DNA from: Streptomyces liliifuscus
GTDB taxonomy: Bacteria; Actinomycetota; Actinomycetes; Streptomycetales; Streptomycetaceae
Direction: 5' to 3'
Length of the DNA: 64,000 nucleotides
NCBI RefSeq assembly: GCF_016598615.1
Contig: NZ_CP066831.1
Span: 5,084,001-5,148,000 of the forward strand
Shown here: positions 14,972-21,922 of the stretch, one piece after another
How the letters are laid out: every line of letters begins with the position of its first letter
Position numbering within the stretch: the first letter of the stretch is position 1
The notes under the pieces: generated by a model
Databases searched by the model: none
What the model saw: only the letters and a program-made list of their open reading frames with translations
What the model was told of the DNA's origin: nothing
Program-made: the position numbers and the translations under genes

Positions 14972-14988
14972 AAGTTGGTAACCAACTT
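14972..14988. promoter_or_regulatory. perfect palindromic operator AAGTTGGTAACCAACTT
   Basis: A 17-bp perfect palindrome (8-bp arms around a central A) between regulator 3 and the divergent small membrane-protein gene. It matches the 13507-13521 site at nearly every position. The best assumption is that regulators 2 and 3 both bind it. Confidence 0.75.
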
Positions 14989-15095
14989 GAGGAACATGGT
15001 CAAGCTTCCCAGGGGTTGGCCACCAGAGTCGGAACTGTCGACCAGGTGGACGGTCCCAACGGGGGTTCGCCTCCCCGTCCCGAAGGAGGGACCGC

Positions 15096-15281
15096 ATGCC
15101 GCTCATCGCCATCATCGTCGCCGCCCTCGCCATCGGTTTCGAGCAGCTGATCCAGGTGAAGTTCGGGGCGATGGGCGTCATCGCCTTCGTCGCCCTCGCC
15201 GTCGGTATCAAGGCCAAGAACTCAATGATCGGCGGCATCGGGGCCGTGATCCTCGTGATGCTGCTCGCCCAGTCCGGCTGA
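15096..15281 (+). CDS. 61-residue two-helix membrane protein opposite regulator 3
   Basis: ATG 15096 follows GAAGGAGGGACCGC. The protein is hydrophobic (PLIAIIVAALAIG, then FEQLIQVKFG, then VIAFVALAVGIKAK and IGGIGAVILVMLL) and is a paralogue of the 62-residue protein at 13733-13921; about half the positions are identical on visual alignment. Two or three membrane segments with a short basic loop are predicted. A strong hairpin follows the stop codon, so it is probably a single-gene transcript controlled by the palindrome at 14972-14988. Function unknown. Confidence 0.75.
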   Translation: MPLIAIIVAALAIGFEQLIQVKFGAMGVIAFVALAVGIKAKNSMIGGIGAVILVMLLAQSG

Positions 15282-15307
15282 TCGGGCGCCACCGTCCGGC
15301 AGTCCGG

Positions 15308-15350
15308 CCGACCGGGCTCCCTTCCGGAGGGGAGCCGGGAGCCCGGTCGG
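15308..15350 (+). terminator. terminator after the 61-residue membrane protein gene
   Basis: CCGACCGGGCTCCC (15308-15321) pairs perfectly with GGGAGCCCGGTCGG (15337-15350), a 14-bp stem with a 15-base loop. Confidence 0.8.
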
Positions 15351-15389
15351 TCCGCACCATCGCGGATCGTTCTCGAGATCCGCTGCAGA

Positions 15390-15453
15390 ACAACTGAATC
15401 GCTGGAAAAGACAACTGAACAGCTACGGATCACAACTGAACAGCCACACGCAA
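15390..15453. repeat. 21-bp-period direct repeats of ACAACTGAA
   Basis: CAACTGAA starts at 15391, 15412 and 15433, exactly 21 bp (two helical turns) apart, each followed by a related C-G-CT tail. No gene covers the array. It lies between the terminator and the end of the acetyltransferase gene. Evenly spaced same-face repeats could bind a protein in tandem; this is speculative. Confidence 0.6.
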
Positions 15454-15503
15454 CAACGGAGGAGAAGCCGCCGACACGGAACGGAGTACCAGGGACAAGC
15501 GAA

Positions 15504-16760
15504 TCAGAAGATGTCCGGGCACCACGGTCGCCTGGACGTGCGCAGCAGGGCGTCGGCCAAGGAGGCGGCGCCCGCTCGTTCTTCCCGCACCCGCCCCAGC
15601 GCCGCAAGCCGCACCGCGGACTCGTCCCCGAGCCAGAGAGACCCCAACTCACTCACATCCAGGGTGAGTTCGGCGTCGGCAGTGGTCCGCGCACAGCTCG
15701 CGCCCGCCTCCGACGCGTCCAGCCGGTACCGGCCCCCGCTCAGCCCTCCCCGGTCGACGACCTCCAGGACGAGCGTCCCCGTCGCCCCGTACGTACGCGC
15801 CTCCAGTGCCGCCACGACATCCAGGACCCGCACCCACAGCAGGTCGGCCTGCGTCAGGATGCGTGCCGCGCGCGGATCCGGCAGCAGATGCGGCAGCAGG
15901 TCGTCCGGTGCCCGCCACCCCGTCCTGACCTTCGTGACCCAGTCGACCGAGCACACGTACTGCCACAGGGCGCGCTCCGCCGCCGGCGTGACCGCGATCA
16001 TGTCCTTGACCTTCGCGGTCTCCAGCGGCTGCTTCACGTCCCCCCAATGGTCGTCCACGGTGTACGTGAGCAGCCCCTCGGCCTCTCCCTCCGCGTTGCG
16101 GTACACGGCGTGGAAGGGCTCGGTCCACGATGCCGGGTCGACCACCAGCGCGCCCGTACGGACCTGCCACCACCGCTCGTCGCGGTCGACCACGCCCGGC
16201 TGCGCCCGCCTGAGCCGCTCGTGGAGCTCCGGGCCGGTCTTCCGTACGTCGTCGCCGTCCACGAGGTCGATACGGCCGCCGTCGTCCGGGCCCGACCAGC
16301 GGGGGTCGAGCCCTGCCCTCGGCACGTCGATCGTCCACTCGGCGGTCGTCGTGGCCACGCCGAACCCGTACCGGCCGTAGATCGGGTACTCCGCGGCGAT
16401 CAGCGTCGCCACGGTGTCGCCCCGCTCCTTCGCGGCCGCCAGGTCCTTGGCCATCATCCGGGTGAGGATGCCTCGGCGGCGGTGGGTCGAGGTGACGGTC
16501 ACGTTCGAGATCGCGTCGGCCCGGACGGGGGTGCCGCCCACGGCTGTGACCTCCTGTGGGAACGAGCGGAACGTGCCTACGCATCTGGTGCCGTCGAATG
16601 CGCCCAGTGTTCGTTCGGGGATGATGTAGGTGGTGCGGTCCCTGACGTCTGCGTCCGACACGGTCGGGGGGAACTGGAATCCCGTGTTCAGCGCGCGGAT
16701 CCAGTCCCTGGTCTCGTCCTCGTGGATGGGGCGTATGTCGATGTCCTGGCGGGGGGTCAT
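15504..16760 (-). CDS. Eis-like GNAT N-acetyltransferase with SCP2-like C-terminal domain
   Basis: The 418-residue protein has the three-part Eis layout. The N-terminal GNAT domain carries the acetyl-CoA loop VTSTHRRRGILTRMM near residue 95 and YPIYGRYGFG. A second GNAT-like fold follows (residues about 150-290, including ERWWQVRTGALV), then a C-terminal SCP2-like domain. The protein ends in Phe, and in mycobacterial Eis the C-terminal Phe carboxylate acts as the base, so the end is probably functional. Eis enzymes acetylate amines of aminoglycosides and of protein lysines. The natural substrate here is unknown. ATG 16760 is well placed at the family start; the gene appears monocistronic. Confidence 0.88.
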   Translation of the reverse strand: MTPRQDIDIRPIHEDETRDWIRALNTGFQFPPTVSDADVRDRTTYIIPERTLGAFDGTRCVGTFRSFPQEVTAVGGTPVRADAISNVTVTSTHRRRGILTRMMAKDLAAAKERGDTVATLIAAEYPIYGRYGFGVATTTAEWTIDVPRAGLDPRWSGPDDGGRIDLVDGDDVRKTGPELHERLRRAQPGVVDRDERWWQVRTGALVVDPASWTEPFHAVYRNAEGEAEGLLTYTVDDHWGDVKQPLETAKVKDMIAVTPAAERALWQYVCSVDWVTKVRTGWRAPDDLLPHLLPDPRAARILTQADLLWVRVLDVVAALEARTYGATGTLVLEVVDRGGLSGGRYRLDASEAGASCARTTADAELTLDVSELGSLWLGDESAVRLAALGRVREERAGAASLADALLRTSRRPWCPDIF

Positions 16761-16900
16761 ACCGTCACGCTAGGCACACGTGGTGTGGGGTGTCGCGCCG
16801 TTTTTCTCTCCCCCAACCCCACCCCTTCCCGAAACTGGGAGCTCCGCCCCCAGACCCCCGGGTGGGTGGGCTCAGGATCGCGGGTGGGTGCGGGCCCGCC

Positions 16901-16934
16901 GTGGCTTGTCGCGCAGTTCCCCGCGCCCCTAAAA
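16901..16934 (+). repeat. dispersed Streptomyces intergenic repeat
   Basis: GTGGCTTGTCGCGCAGTTCC followed by CCGCGCCCCTAAAA. The same core recurs in this window at 16983, 17219 (inverted), 31920, 31972, 32007, 55416 and 63597. Confidence 0.8.
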
Positions 16935-17218
16935 ACACCGGTGGCCGCCGCCGATCTGCCACGTACCGGCCCGTCCTGGGTTGCTCGCGCCGTTCCCCGC
17001 GCCCCTGATGGGGCGCTGTCCGGCGTTCCCCTCACCCCCCTCGCTGGGGCCGGATGGTCCGTCGGCCGGAGGGGACGTGGCGGGATGTGCGGCCGCAGCT
17101 TACGAGGACAACAGTGGGCGGCCACCGTGCCGCAACTGCGCTTTACGTCACCGGCTGCGGACGCACATTCCGACGCGGCCCCGCACCCAGGCCACGAGCC
17201 GAAGCCCCCACTCACCCA

Positions 17219-17247
17219 GGGGCGCGGGGAACTGCGCGACCAGCCAC
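17219..17247 (-). repeat. dispersed Streptomyces intergenic repeat, inverted copy
   Basis: The plus strand reads GGGGCGCGGGGAACTGCGCG ACCAGCCAC, the reverse complement of the 16901 copy. It lies about 40 bases after the rsiG stop codon and may serve in transcript ending. Confidence 0.75.
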
Positions 17248-17284
17248 AACGCACCCGCAGACGTCGAACCCACAGAAGGCGACG

Positions 17285-17989
17285 TCACATCAGCAAGTCG
17301 TCCACCTGCGCCTCGCCCTCGCGATAGCGACGAGCGATCTCCGCACTGCAATCGTCCGCGGTCCGCTGCAACTCCTGCCGCCGCCGAGAAACCTGCTGCT
17401 CGTACCGCACGAGCCGCCCCATCGCCGCGTTCAGCTCCAGATCCGTACGCGCCTCCAGATCGGACAGCTCGACCTCGGCGAGCATGTCCGAGGCCAGCCG
17501 CCGGAACTCCTCGCTGTGGGGCGTACCCACAGTGACGTGCCGCGCCGACGACCGCTGCCGCGCCGGCGCATCCGTCAGGATCTCCGACAGGCGCTCCACG
17601 ACGGACGCCTCGGCCGCGATCCGCGCCTCGCGCCCCCGCCGCGGGGCACCCCGCCGCCCCAACTCGGCCCGCAGGATGTCGATCCGCCCCTGCAGCAGCC
17701 GCCGCACATAGCTCAGATCGGCCTCGTCCCGCTGCGCGTCCCTCCGCAGGGTGCGCAGTTCGGGCAGCCGCAGGACGCCCAGCCCCGGTTCGGGCTCGGG
17801 CGCCGACTCAGGCATGGGCATGGGACTGTCCGTACGCTGGGTGGGCGGCCGCGCCGCGACCGGGCGCGCTGACGACGACGGCGAAGACTGCGGCAGGGAC
17901 GCCTCCGGCGATGGCGACTGCGATGACGGCGGCTCCCCCCGAATCAGCGATACGACCCCGGGTGACTGCCCCGTACTCGGTGTGCTCAT
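17285..17989 (-). CDS. rsiG: RsiG, c-di-GMP-responsive anti-sigma factor for WhiG
   Basis: The 234-residue protein has a Pro/Ser-rich N-terminal third and two long helices forming a coiled-coil hairpin. Both helices carry the c-di-GMP-binding signature E-x3-S-x2-R-x3-Q-x3-D: EADLSYVRRLLQGRID at residues 89-104 and EQQVSRRRQELQRTAD at 197-212. This pair is the established hallmark of Streptomyces RsiG, which with c-di-GMP sequesters the sporulation sigma factor WhiG. ATG 17989 is used because GAGG precedes it; the frame is open 17 codons further. It appears, from memory, to correspond to the gene once called amfC (SCO4184). It is divergent from dtd. It acts in the cytosol to delay spore formation while c-di-GMP is high. 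Confidence 0.93.
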   Translation of the reverse strand: MSTPSTGQSPGVVSLIRGEPPSSQSPSPEASLPQSSPSSSARPVAARPPTQRTDSPMPMPESAPEPEPGLGVLRLPELRTLRRDAQRDEADLSYVRRLLQGRIDILRAELGRRGAPRRGREARIAAEASVVERLSEILTDAPARQRSSARHVTVGTPHSEEFRRLASDMLAEVELSDLEARTDLELNAAMGRLVRYEQQVSRRRQELQRTADDCSAEIARRYREGEAQVDDLLM

Positions 17990-18172
17990 GTGCCTCAACC
18001 GTCCCCTCGACCGGCGCGTGTGAGCATCGTGCCACCCCAAGTGGCCGCTATGTGACCGAGTGCCCCCGATCGGCCCCAGATGGGGGGTTAAGGATCAATA
18101 AGAAAGCCCCGTACGGACGTCGGTGCGGAGGCCGACACCGTCGTCAATCCGACGCACGGCATGATGGTCCGT

Positions 18173-18598
18173 ATGCGTGCGGTGGTGCAGAGAGTGGACG
18201 GCGCGAGTGTCGTCGTCGAGGGTGAGACCGTCGGGGAGATCAACGGCGAGGGCCTGTGCGTCCTGGTCGGGGTGACCCACGAGGACACCAAGGAGAAGGC
18301 GGCCCAACTGGCCCGCAAACTCTGGTCGATCCGCATGCTGGCCGACGAGAGGTCGTGCTCGGACATCGACGCCCCGCTGCTCGTCATCAGCCAGTTCACG
18401 CTCTACGGGGACGCCCGCAAGGGCCGCCGCCCCACCTGGAACGCGGCCGCCCCCGGCGATGTCGCGGAGCCCCTCGTGGACGAGGTCGTGGCCCAGCTCC
18501 GTGCGCTGGGAGCGACGGTGGCGACGGGCCGCTTCGGCGCGCAGATGCGCGTCTCACTGACGAACGACGGCCCGTTCACGGTCCTGCTGGAGATGTAA
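18173..18598 (+). CDS. dtd: D-aminoacyl-tRNA deacylase
   Basis: The 141-residue protein is full-length Dtd: MRAVVQRV at the start, SQFTLYGD near residue 74 and NDGPFT near the C-terminus, the two motifs that form the active site across the dimer. It hydrolyses D-amino acids from tRNA in the cytosol. ATG 18173 fits the family start; in-frame ATGs at 18161 and 18164 have no better ribosome binding site. It is divergent from rsiG. Confidence 0.95.
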   Translation: MRAVVQRVDGASVVVEGETVGEINGEGLCVLVGVTHEDTKEKAAQLARKLWSIRMLADERSCSDIDAPLLVISQFTLYGDARKGRRPTWNAAAPGDVAEPLVDEVVAQLRALGATVATGRFGAQMRVSLTNDGPFTVLLEM

Positions 18599-18681
18599 CG
18601 GCCAGACTGCCGGAGACACAGCCGCAGCCGCACCCACCGGGCGGGCCCTCCACAGATCCGCCCGGCAGCCCCTGGTGGGCC

Positions 18682-19656
18682 CTACGGCTCGACCACGACC
18701 TCCTGCGCCGCGGCCGTCGTGTCGGCCACCAGTCGCGCGTCCAGCGGTACGTTCCGCTTGACGAGGCCGAGGGCGATCGGCCCGAGCTCGTGATGGCGTA
18801 CGGCCGTGGTCACGAAACCGATCTTGCGCCCGTCGGGTCCCTCGTCCGCGAGCCGGAGCTCCGCGCCGTGCGGCGGCAGATGGACCTCGCTGCCGTCCAG
18901 GTGCAGGAAGACGAGCCGGCGCGGGGGCTTGCCGAGGTTCTGGACGCGGGCGACGGTCTCCTGCCCGCGGTAGCAGCCCTTCTGCAGATGCACCGCGCTG
19001 CCGATCCAGCCCAGCTCGTGCGGGATGGTCCGGTGGTCGGTCTCGAAACCGATCCGCGGCTGGTGGTGCTCGACGCGCAGCGCCTCGTACGCGAGCAGCC
19101 CGACCGCCGGACCGTGCTGGTCGACGTCGGCGGCGTACGACTCCAGGTCCGTGCGCGGCAGGAACAGATCACGTCCGTACGGCGTCTCGCGGACGACTAC
19201 GCCCTCGGGGACGTCGGCGATGGAGCCGGCGGGCAGGTGGACGACCGCGAACTCGGCAGTGCGGTCGGTGACTTCGACGCGGTAGAAGAACTTCATCGAC
19301 TCCAGGTACGCGATCAGCGCGTCCTGGCTGTCGGGCTCCACATGGGCCCAGGTGGTCGTCCCGTCGTCGACGAGATAGAGCGCGTGCTCGATGTGGCCGT
19401 GCGCGGAGAGGATCAGCGCCTCGGTGGCGCGGCCCACCGGGAGGTCGCTGACGTGCTGGGTGAGCAGCAGGTGCAGCCAGCTGAGCCGGTCGTCGCCGGT
19501 GACGGTGACCACACCGCGGTGCGAGAGGTCCACGAAACCGGTGCCGCCGGCGAAGGCACGCTGTTCTCGGAACAGGTCCCCGTAGTGGGCGGCGACACCT
19601 TCGTCCACACCCTCGGCGGGCACGGCACCGGGCAGGGACAGCAGAGGGCTCTTCAT
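18682..19656 (-). CDS. ygfZ: YgfZ/GcvT-like folate-binding protein
   Basis: The 324-residue protein has the aminomethyltransferase-like fold of the YgfZ (IBA57) family. The signature KGCYRGQE lies near residue 231, with LSWLHLLLTQHVSDL near the N-terminus (the folate cleft) and a C-terminal barrel ending LGLVKRN. YgfZ proteins help build or repair Fe-S clusters using tetrahydrofolate. ATG 19656 is used; a GTG two codons earlier is possible. It precedes no obvious partner on the same strand; nur lies upstream and is transcribed in the same direction. Confidence 0.88.
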   Translation of the reverse strand: MKSPLLSLPGAVPAEGVDEGVAAHYGDLFREQRAFAGGTGFVDLSHRGVVTVTGDDRLSWLHLLLTQHVSDLPVGRATEALILSAHGHIEHALYLVDDGTTTWAHVEPDSQDALIAYLESMKFFYRVEVTDRTAEFAVVHLPAGSIADVPEGVVVRETPYGRDLFLPRTDLESYAADVDQHGPAVGLLAYEALRVEHHQPRIGFETDHRTIPHELGWIGSAVHLQKGCYRGQETVARVQNLGKPPRRLVFLHLDGSEVHLPPHGAELRLADEGPDGRKIGFVTTAVRHHELGPIALGLVKRNVPLDARLVADTTAAAQEVVVEP

Positions 19657-19755
19657 ATCCACACAGCCTACGACCGAGTAGGGGCGCTTTTTATTTCCGG
19701 CGGAGTGCCGCTTCCCACTCGCGGCAGGGAGCCGCTCCGCCGCACCCTCCCCCGC

Positions 19756-20223
19756 CTACTCCCCCTTCGCGGCCTTCTTCGCCGCGCTCGCCGTGCAGTC
19801 CTCGCAGCGGCCGAAGATCGCGAAGTGCTTCATGTCGGTGGAGAAGCCGAACGTCTCGCGGAGCTTGGCCGTGAAGTCGGCGGCGATCTCGACGTCCGCC
19901 TCGATGACGTTCGTGCAGTCGCGGCAGACCAGGTGGAGATGGTGGTGCCGGTCCGCGAGGTGGTACGTGGGCGCCCCGTGCCCGAGATGCGCGTGCGAGA
20001 CGAGCCCGAGCTCCTCCAGGAGCTCCAGGGTCCGGTACACCGTGGAAATGTTGACCCCCGACGCCGTCTTCCTCACCTCGATGAGGATGTCGTCGGGGGT
20101 CGCGTGCTCCAGGGTGTCCACGGCTTCGAGCACGAGTTGTCGCTGCGGTGTCAGCCGGTAACCGCGCTGCCGCAGATCGCTCTTCCAGTCAGTGCCTTCG
20201 GTGCTGCTTCCAGTGCTCACCAC
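19756..20223 (-). CDS. nur: Nur, nickel-responsive Fur-family repressor
   Basis: The 155-residue Fur-family protein has the DNA-binding half (LRQRGYRLTPQRQLVLEAVDTLEHATPDDI ... STVYRTLELLEELGL) and a metal-binding half with ADRHHHLHLVCRDC and a late GRCEDC pair. Overall sequence is very close to S. coelicolor Nur as I remember it, including DWKSDLRQRGYRLTPQRQLV and DMKHFAIFGRCE. Nur with Ni(II) represses nickel uptake and the iron superoxide dismutase. GTG 20223 and GTG 20220 are both possible starts. The nitrobindin-like gene just upstream, 15 bases away on the same strand, is probably cotranscribed. Confidence 0.9.
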   Translation of the reverse strand: MVSTGSSTEGTDWKSDLRQRGYRLTPQRQLVLEAVDTLEHATPDDILIEVRKTASGVNISTVYRTLELLEELGLVSHAHLGHGAPTYHLADRHHHLHLVCRDCTNVIEADVEIAADFTAKLRETFGFSTDMKHFAIFGRCEDCTASAAKKAAKGE

Positions 20224-20238
20224 ACCGAAAGTCTAGAA

Positions 20239-20814
20239 CTACTTGAAGAAAGCGATCCCGTCGTCCGGCATGTCGTCCGGCAGGGCCTTGGCCCAGCGCT
20301 CGACGTCCTCCGGGCTGACGACCTTCTTGAGCTGGGCGGACATGTACGGGCGGAGCGGGACCTCGGGGGTCTGCTTCTCGCCGACCCACATGAGATCGCT
20401 CTTCACATAGCCGTACAGACGCTTGCCGCCGCTGTACGGGCCCGAGGCGGCCGTACGGGCTACCGCGTCCGTGACCAGGTCGATCTGGGGCTTCTTGTCG
20501 GCCATCTCGCCGTACCAGATCTCGACGACGCCGTCGTCGCGGACCATGACGACCTCGACCTTGCGGTTCTGGTCGATCCGCCAGAAGCCGGACTCGGACT
20601 CCAGCGCGCGCACCTTGTTGCCCTCGGAGTCGAGGACCCAGGTGTGCGAGTGGTACTCCAGGAAGTCCCGCCCGTCGTGGGTGAAGCTGACTTCCTGGCC
20701 GAAGTTGCACTTCTCGTCGCCGGGGAAGTCGTGGACGCCCGCGCCGGTCCAGTTGCCGAGCAGGAAGGCAAGGGGGACGAGGTCCTTGTGCAGGTCGGAC
20801 GGGATCTCGATCAT
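20239..20814 (-). CDS. FABP/nitrobindin-like beta-barrel protein
   Basis: The 191-residue protein begins with the barrel signature LLGNWTGAG, then strands such as EVSFTHDGRDFLEYHSHTW and ESGFWRIDQNRKVEVVMVRDDGVVEIWYG. This places it in the nitrobindin (THAP4-like, FABP-type) family, whose members bind heme or fatty ligands. The usual proximal heme His near the C-terminus is not visible (the region reads PLRPYMSAQLKKV), so heme binding is uncertain. It lies between a 33-codon membrane peptide gene and nur, all on the minus strand with short gaps. Confidence 0.82.
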   Translation of the reverse strand: MIEIPSDLHKDLVPLAFLLGNWTGAGVHDFPGDEKCNFGQEVSFTHDGRDFLEYHSHTWVLDSEGNKVRALESESGFWRIDQNRKVEVVMVRDDGVVEIWYGEMADKKPQIDLVTDAVARTAASGPYSGGKRLYGYVKSDLMWVGEKQTPEVPLRPYMSAQLKKVVSPEDVERWAKALPDDMPDDGIAFFK

Positions 20815-20839
20815 GAGGTCGGCAGTTCCTTGATGGGGG

Positions 20840-20941
20840 TCAGCGCTGGCCCTGGTACAGCTTCTTCACGGCCAGCCCGGTGAAGGCGAGAACGCCGACA
20901 CAGACCAGGACCAGCAGGGCTTCGAAGAAGTACTCAAGCAC
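20840..20941 (-). CDS. 33-residue single-helix membrane peptide
   Basis: GTG 20941 has GAGGAGC six bases upstream, a strong ribosome binding site. The peptide begins MLEYFFEALLVLVCVGVLAF and continues TGLAVKKLYQGQR: one membrane helix followed by a basic end. The stop is 25 bases before the nitrobindin-like gene on the same strand, so the two are probably cotranscribed. Function unknown; the good ribosome binding site and context support it being real. Confidence 0.7.
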   Translation of the reverse strand: MLEYFFEALLVLVCVGVLAFTGLAVKKLYQGQR

Positions 20942-20979
20942 GGGGTGCTCCTCGGGGGTGACGCGGTGGTGGGCAGTAC

Positions 20980-21019
20980 AGAGCCGCTCCCCACTCTAGT
21001 GGGGGTGGGGAGCGGCTCT
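20980..21019 (-). terminator. terminator of the three-gene exported-protein operon
   Basis: AGAGCCGCTCCCCAC (20980-20994) pairs perfectly with GTGGGGAGCGGCTCT (21005-21019), a 15-bp stem with a 10-base loop, directly after the stop codon at 21038. Confidence 0.85.
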
Positions 21020-21037
21020 CTCTCCGAGGTCCGCCGG

Positions 21038-21922
21038 TCAGCTCAGGAGCTGGCTCTGCAGGACGACGGTCTGCTGGAAGGGGACCGCCCCGGCGGTGCC
21101 CTTGCGGGACTGGACGATCACGGCGACGGTGTCGCCGGCCGAGAGGTAGGCCTGCCGGACCTGCTCGGCACCGTACGGCTCCGTCTCCACGTACGGCGCT
21201 CGGGTGACGTGGGCGAACTCCGTCTTCTCCGGGAAATCCTCGTCCCGGTCGAACTCCTCGGCACCGCGGACGGCGTACGTCGGGCTGTCGTAGTGGATCA
21301 GTTCGGTCGCGTACAGCTCGTCCGCGGCGGCCGCGGTGTCGAAGCGCAGCAGGTAGATCCGCGTGTGCGTGCCGTCCTGCGTGGTCCAGCCGCGGGCGGC
21401 GATGTGCCGCAGCCCGTTGTCGGTCATCACCTGGCCGGCGGCCTTGCGGTCCTCCTTCGACGTGAACTCCGCCAGGAAGCGGTCCGTCGCGAGCCAGCCG
21501 CCCTTGCCGCGCAGCGCCTCGTCCGCCTTCGCTCCCTCGGGGGCGGGCAGTACGAGCGCGCGCAGGTCGGCGTGGTGGGTGGCAGCCCCGTTGGCCTCCG
21601 CGAAGGGGGCCGGACTGCCGGCGGGCAGGGGCGGCCTGACGATCTCCGGGTAGTCCCAGCGCCCGTCGGACTCGGTCGCGAGACCTGGCAGGTCCGTGCG
21701 CTCCTGCCGCGTGATGCCGTACGCCGCAGCCGTGCCGACCGCCGCGAACACCACCGCGACGGCGGTCCACCGCAGCACGGCACGCAGGACCCGGCGGTCT
21801 TTCCCCGCCGTGGGCGGCACGAGCGGTGTTCCTTCGGGGACTGCGGGCACTGCGGGGAGCATGTCGGGCGGGGTAGACACGGGTGCCTGCCGCTCCTCGG
21901 TCTGCTGGGTCTGCTCGGTCAT
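21038..21922 (-). CDS. membrane-anchored extracytoplasmic protein, third of three tandem genes
   Basis: The 294-residue protein has a Pro-rich cytosolic N-terminus, one membrane helix (AVLRWTAVAVVFAAVGTAAAYG, residues about 52-73) and an exported domain. ATG 21922 overlaps the previous stop by four bases (ATGA); the longer frame upstream is a shadow of that gene. The exported domain (GRWDYPEIVRPPLPAG ... ADLRALVLPAP ... RIYLLRFDTAAAADELYATEL) recalls the first protein of the set, with a solute-binding or enzyme fold not identified. No catalytic motif seen. Confidence 0.8.
   Translation of the reverse strand: MTEQTQQTEERQAPVSTPPDMLPAVPAVPEGTPLVPPTAGKDRRVLRAVLRWTAVAVVFAAVGTAAAYGITRQERTDLPGLATESDGRWDYPEIVRPPLPAGSPAPFAEANGAATHHADLRALVLPAPEGAKADEALRGKGGWLATDRFLAEFTSKEDRKAAGQVMTDNGLRHIAARGWTTQDGTHTRIYLLRFDTAAAADELYATELIHYDSPTYAVRGAEEFDRDEDFPEKTEFAHVTRAPYVETEPYGAEQVRQAYLSAGDTVAVIVQSRKGTAGAVPFQQTVVLQSQLLS

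Larger units (their letters stand above)
16761..17284. other. long intergenic region with three copies of the Streptomyces GTTCCCCGCGCCCCT repeat
   Basis: No convincing gene. Copies of the dispersed element lie at 16901-16934 (plus), 16983-17008 (plus, partial) and about 17219-17247 (minus). The rest holds G/C runs such as CCCCCAACCCCACCCC and short direct repeats. The element probably marks ends of transcripts of both flanking genes. Confidence 0.6.
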
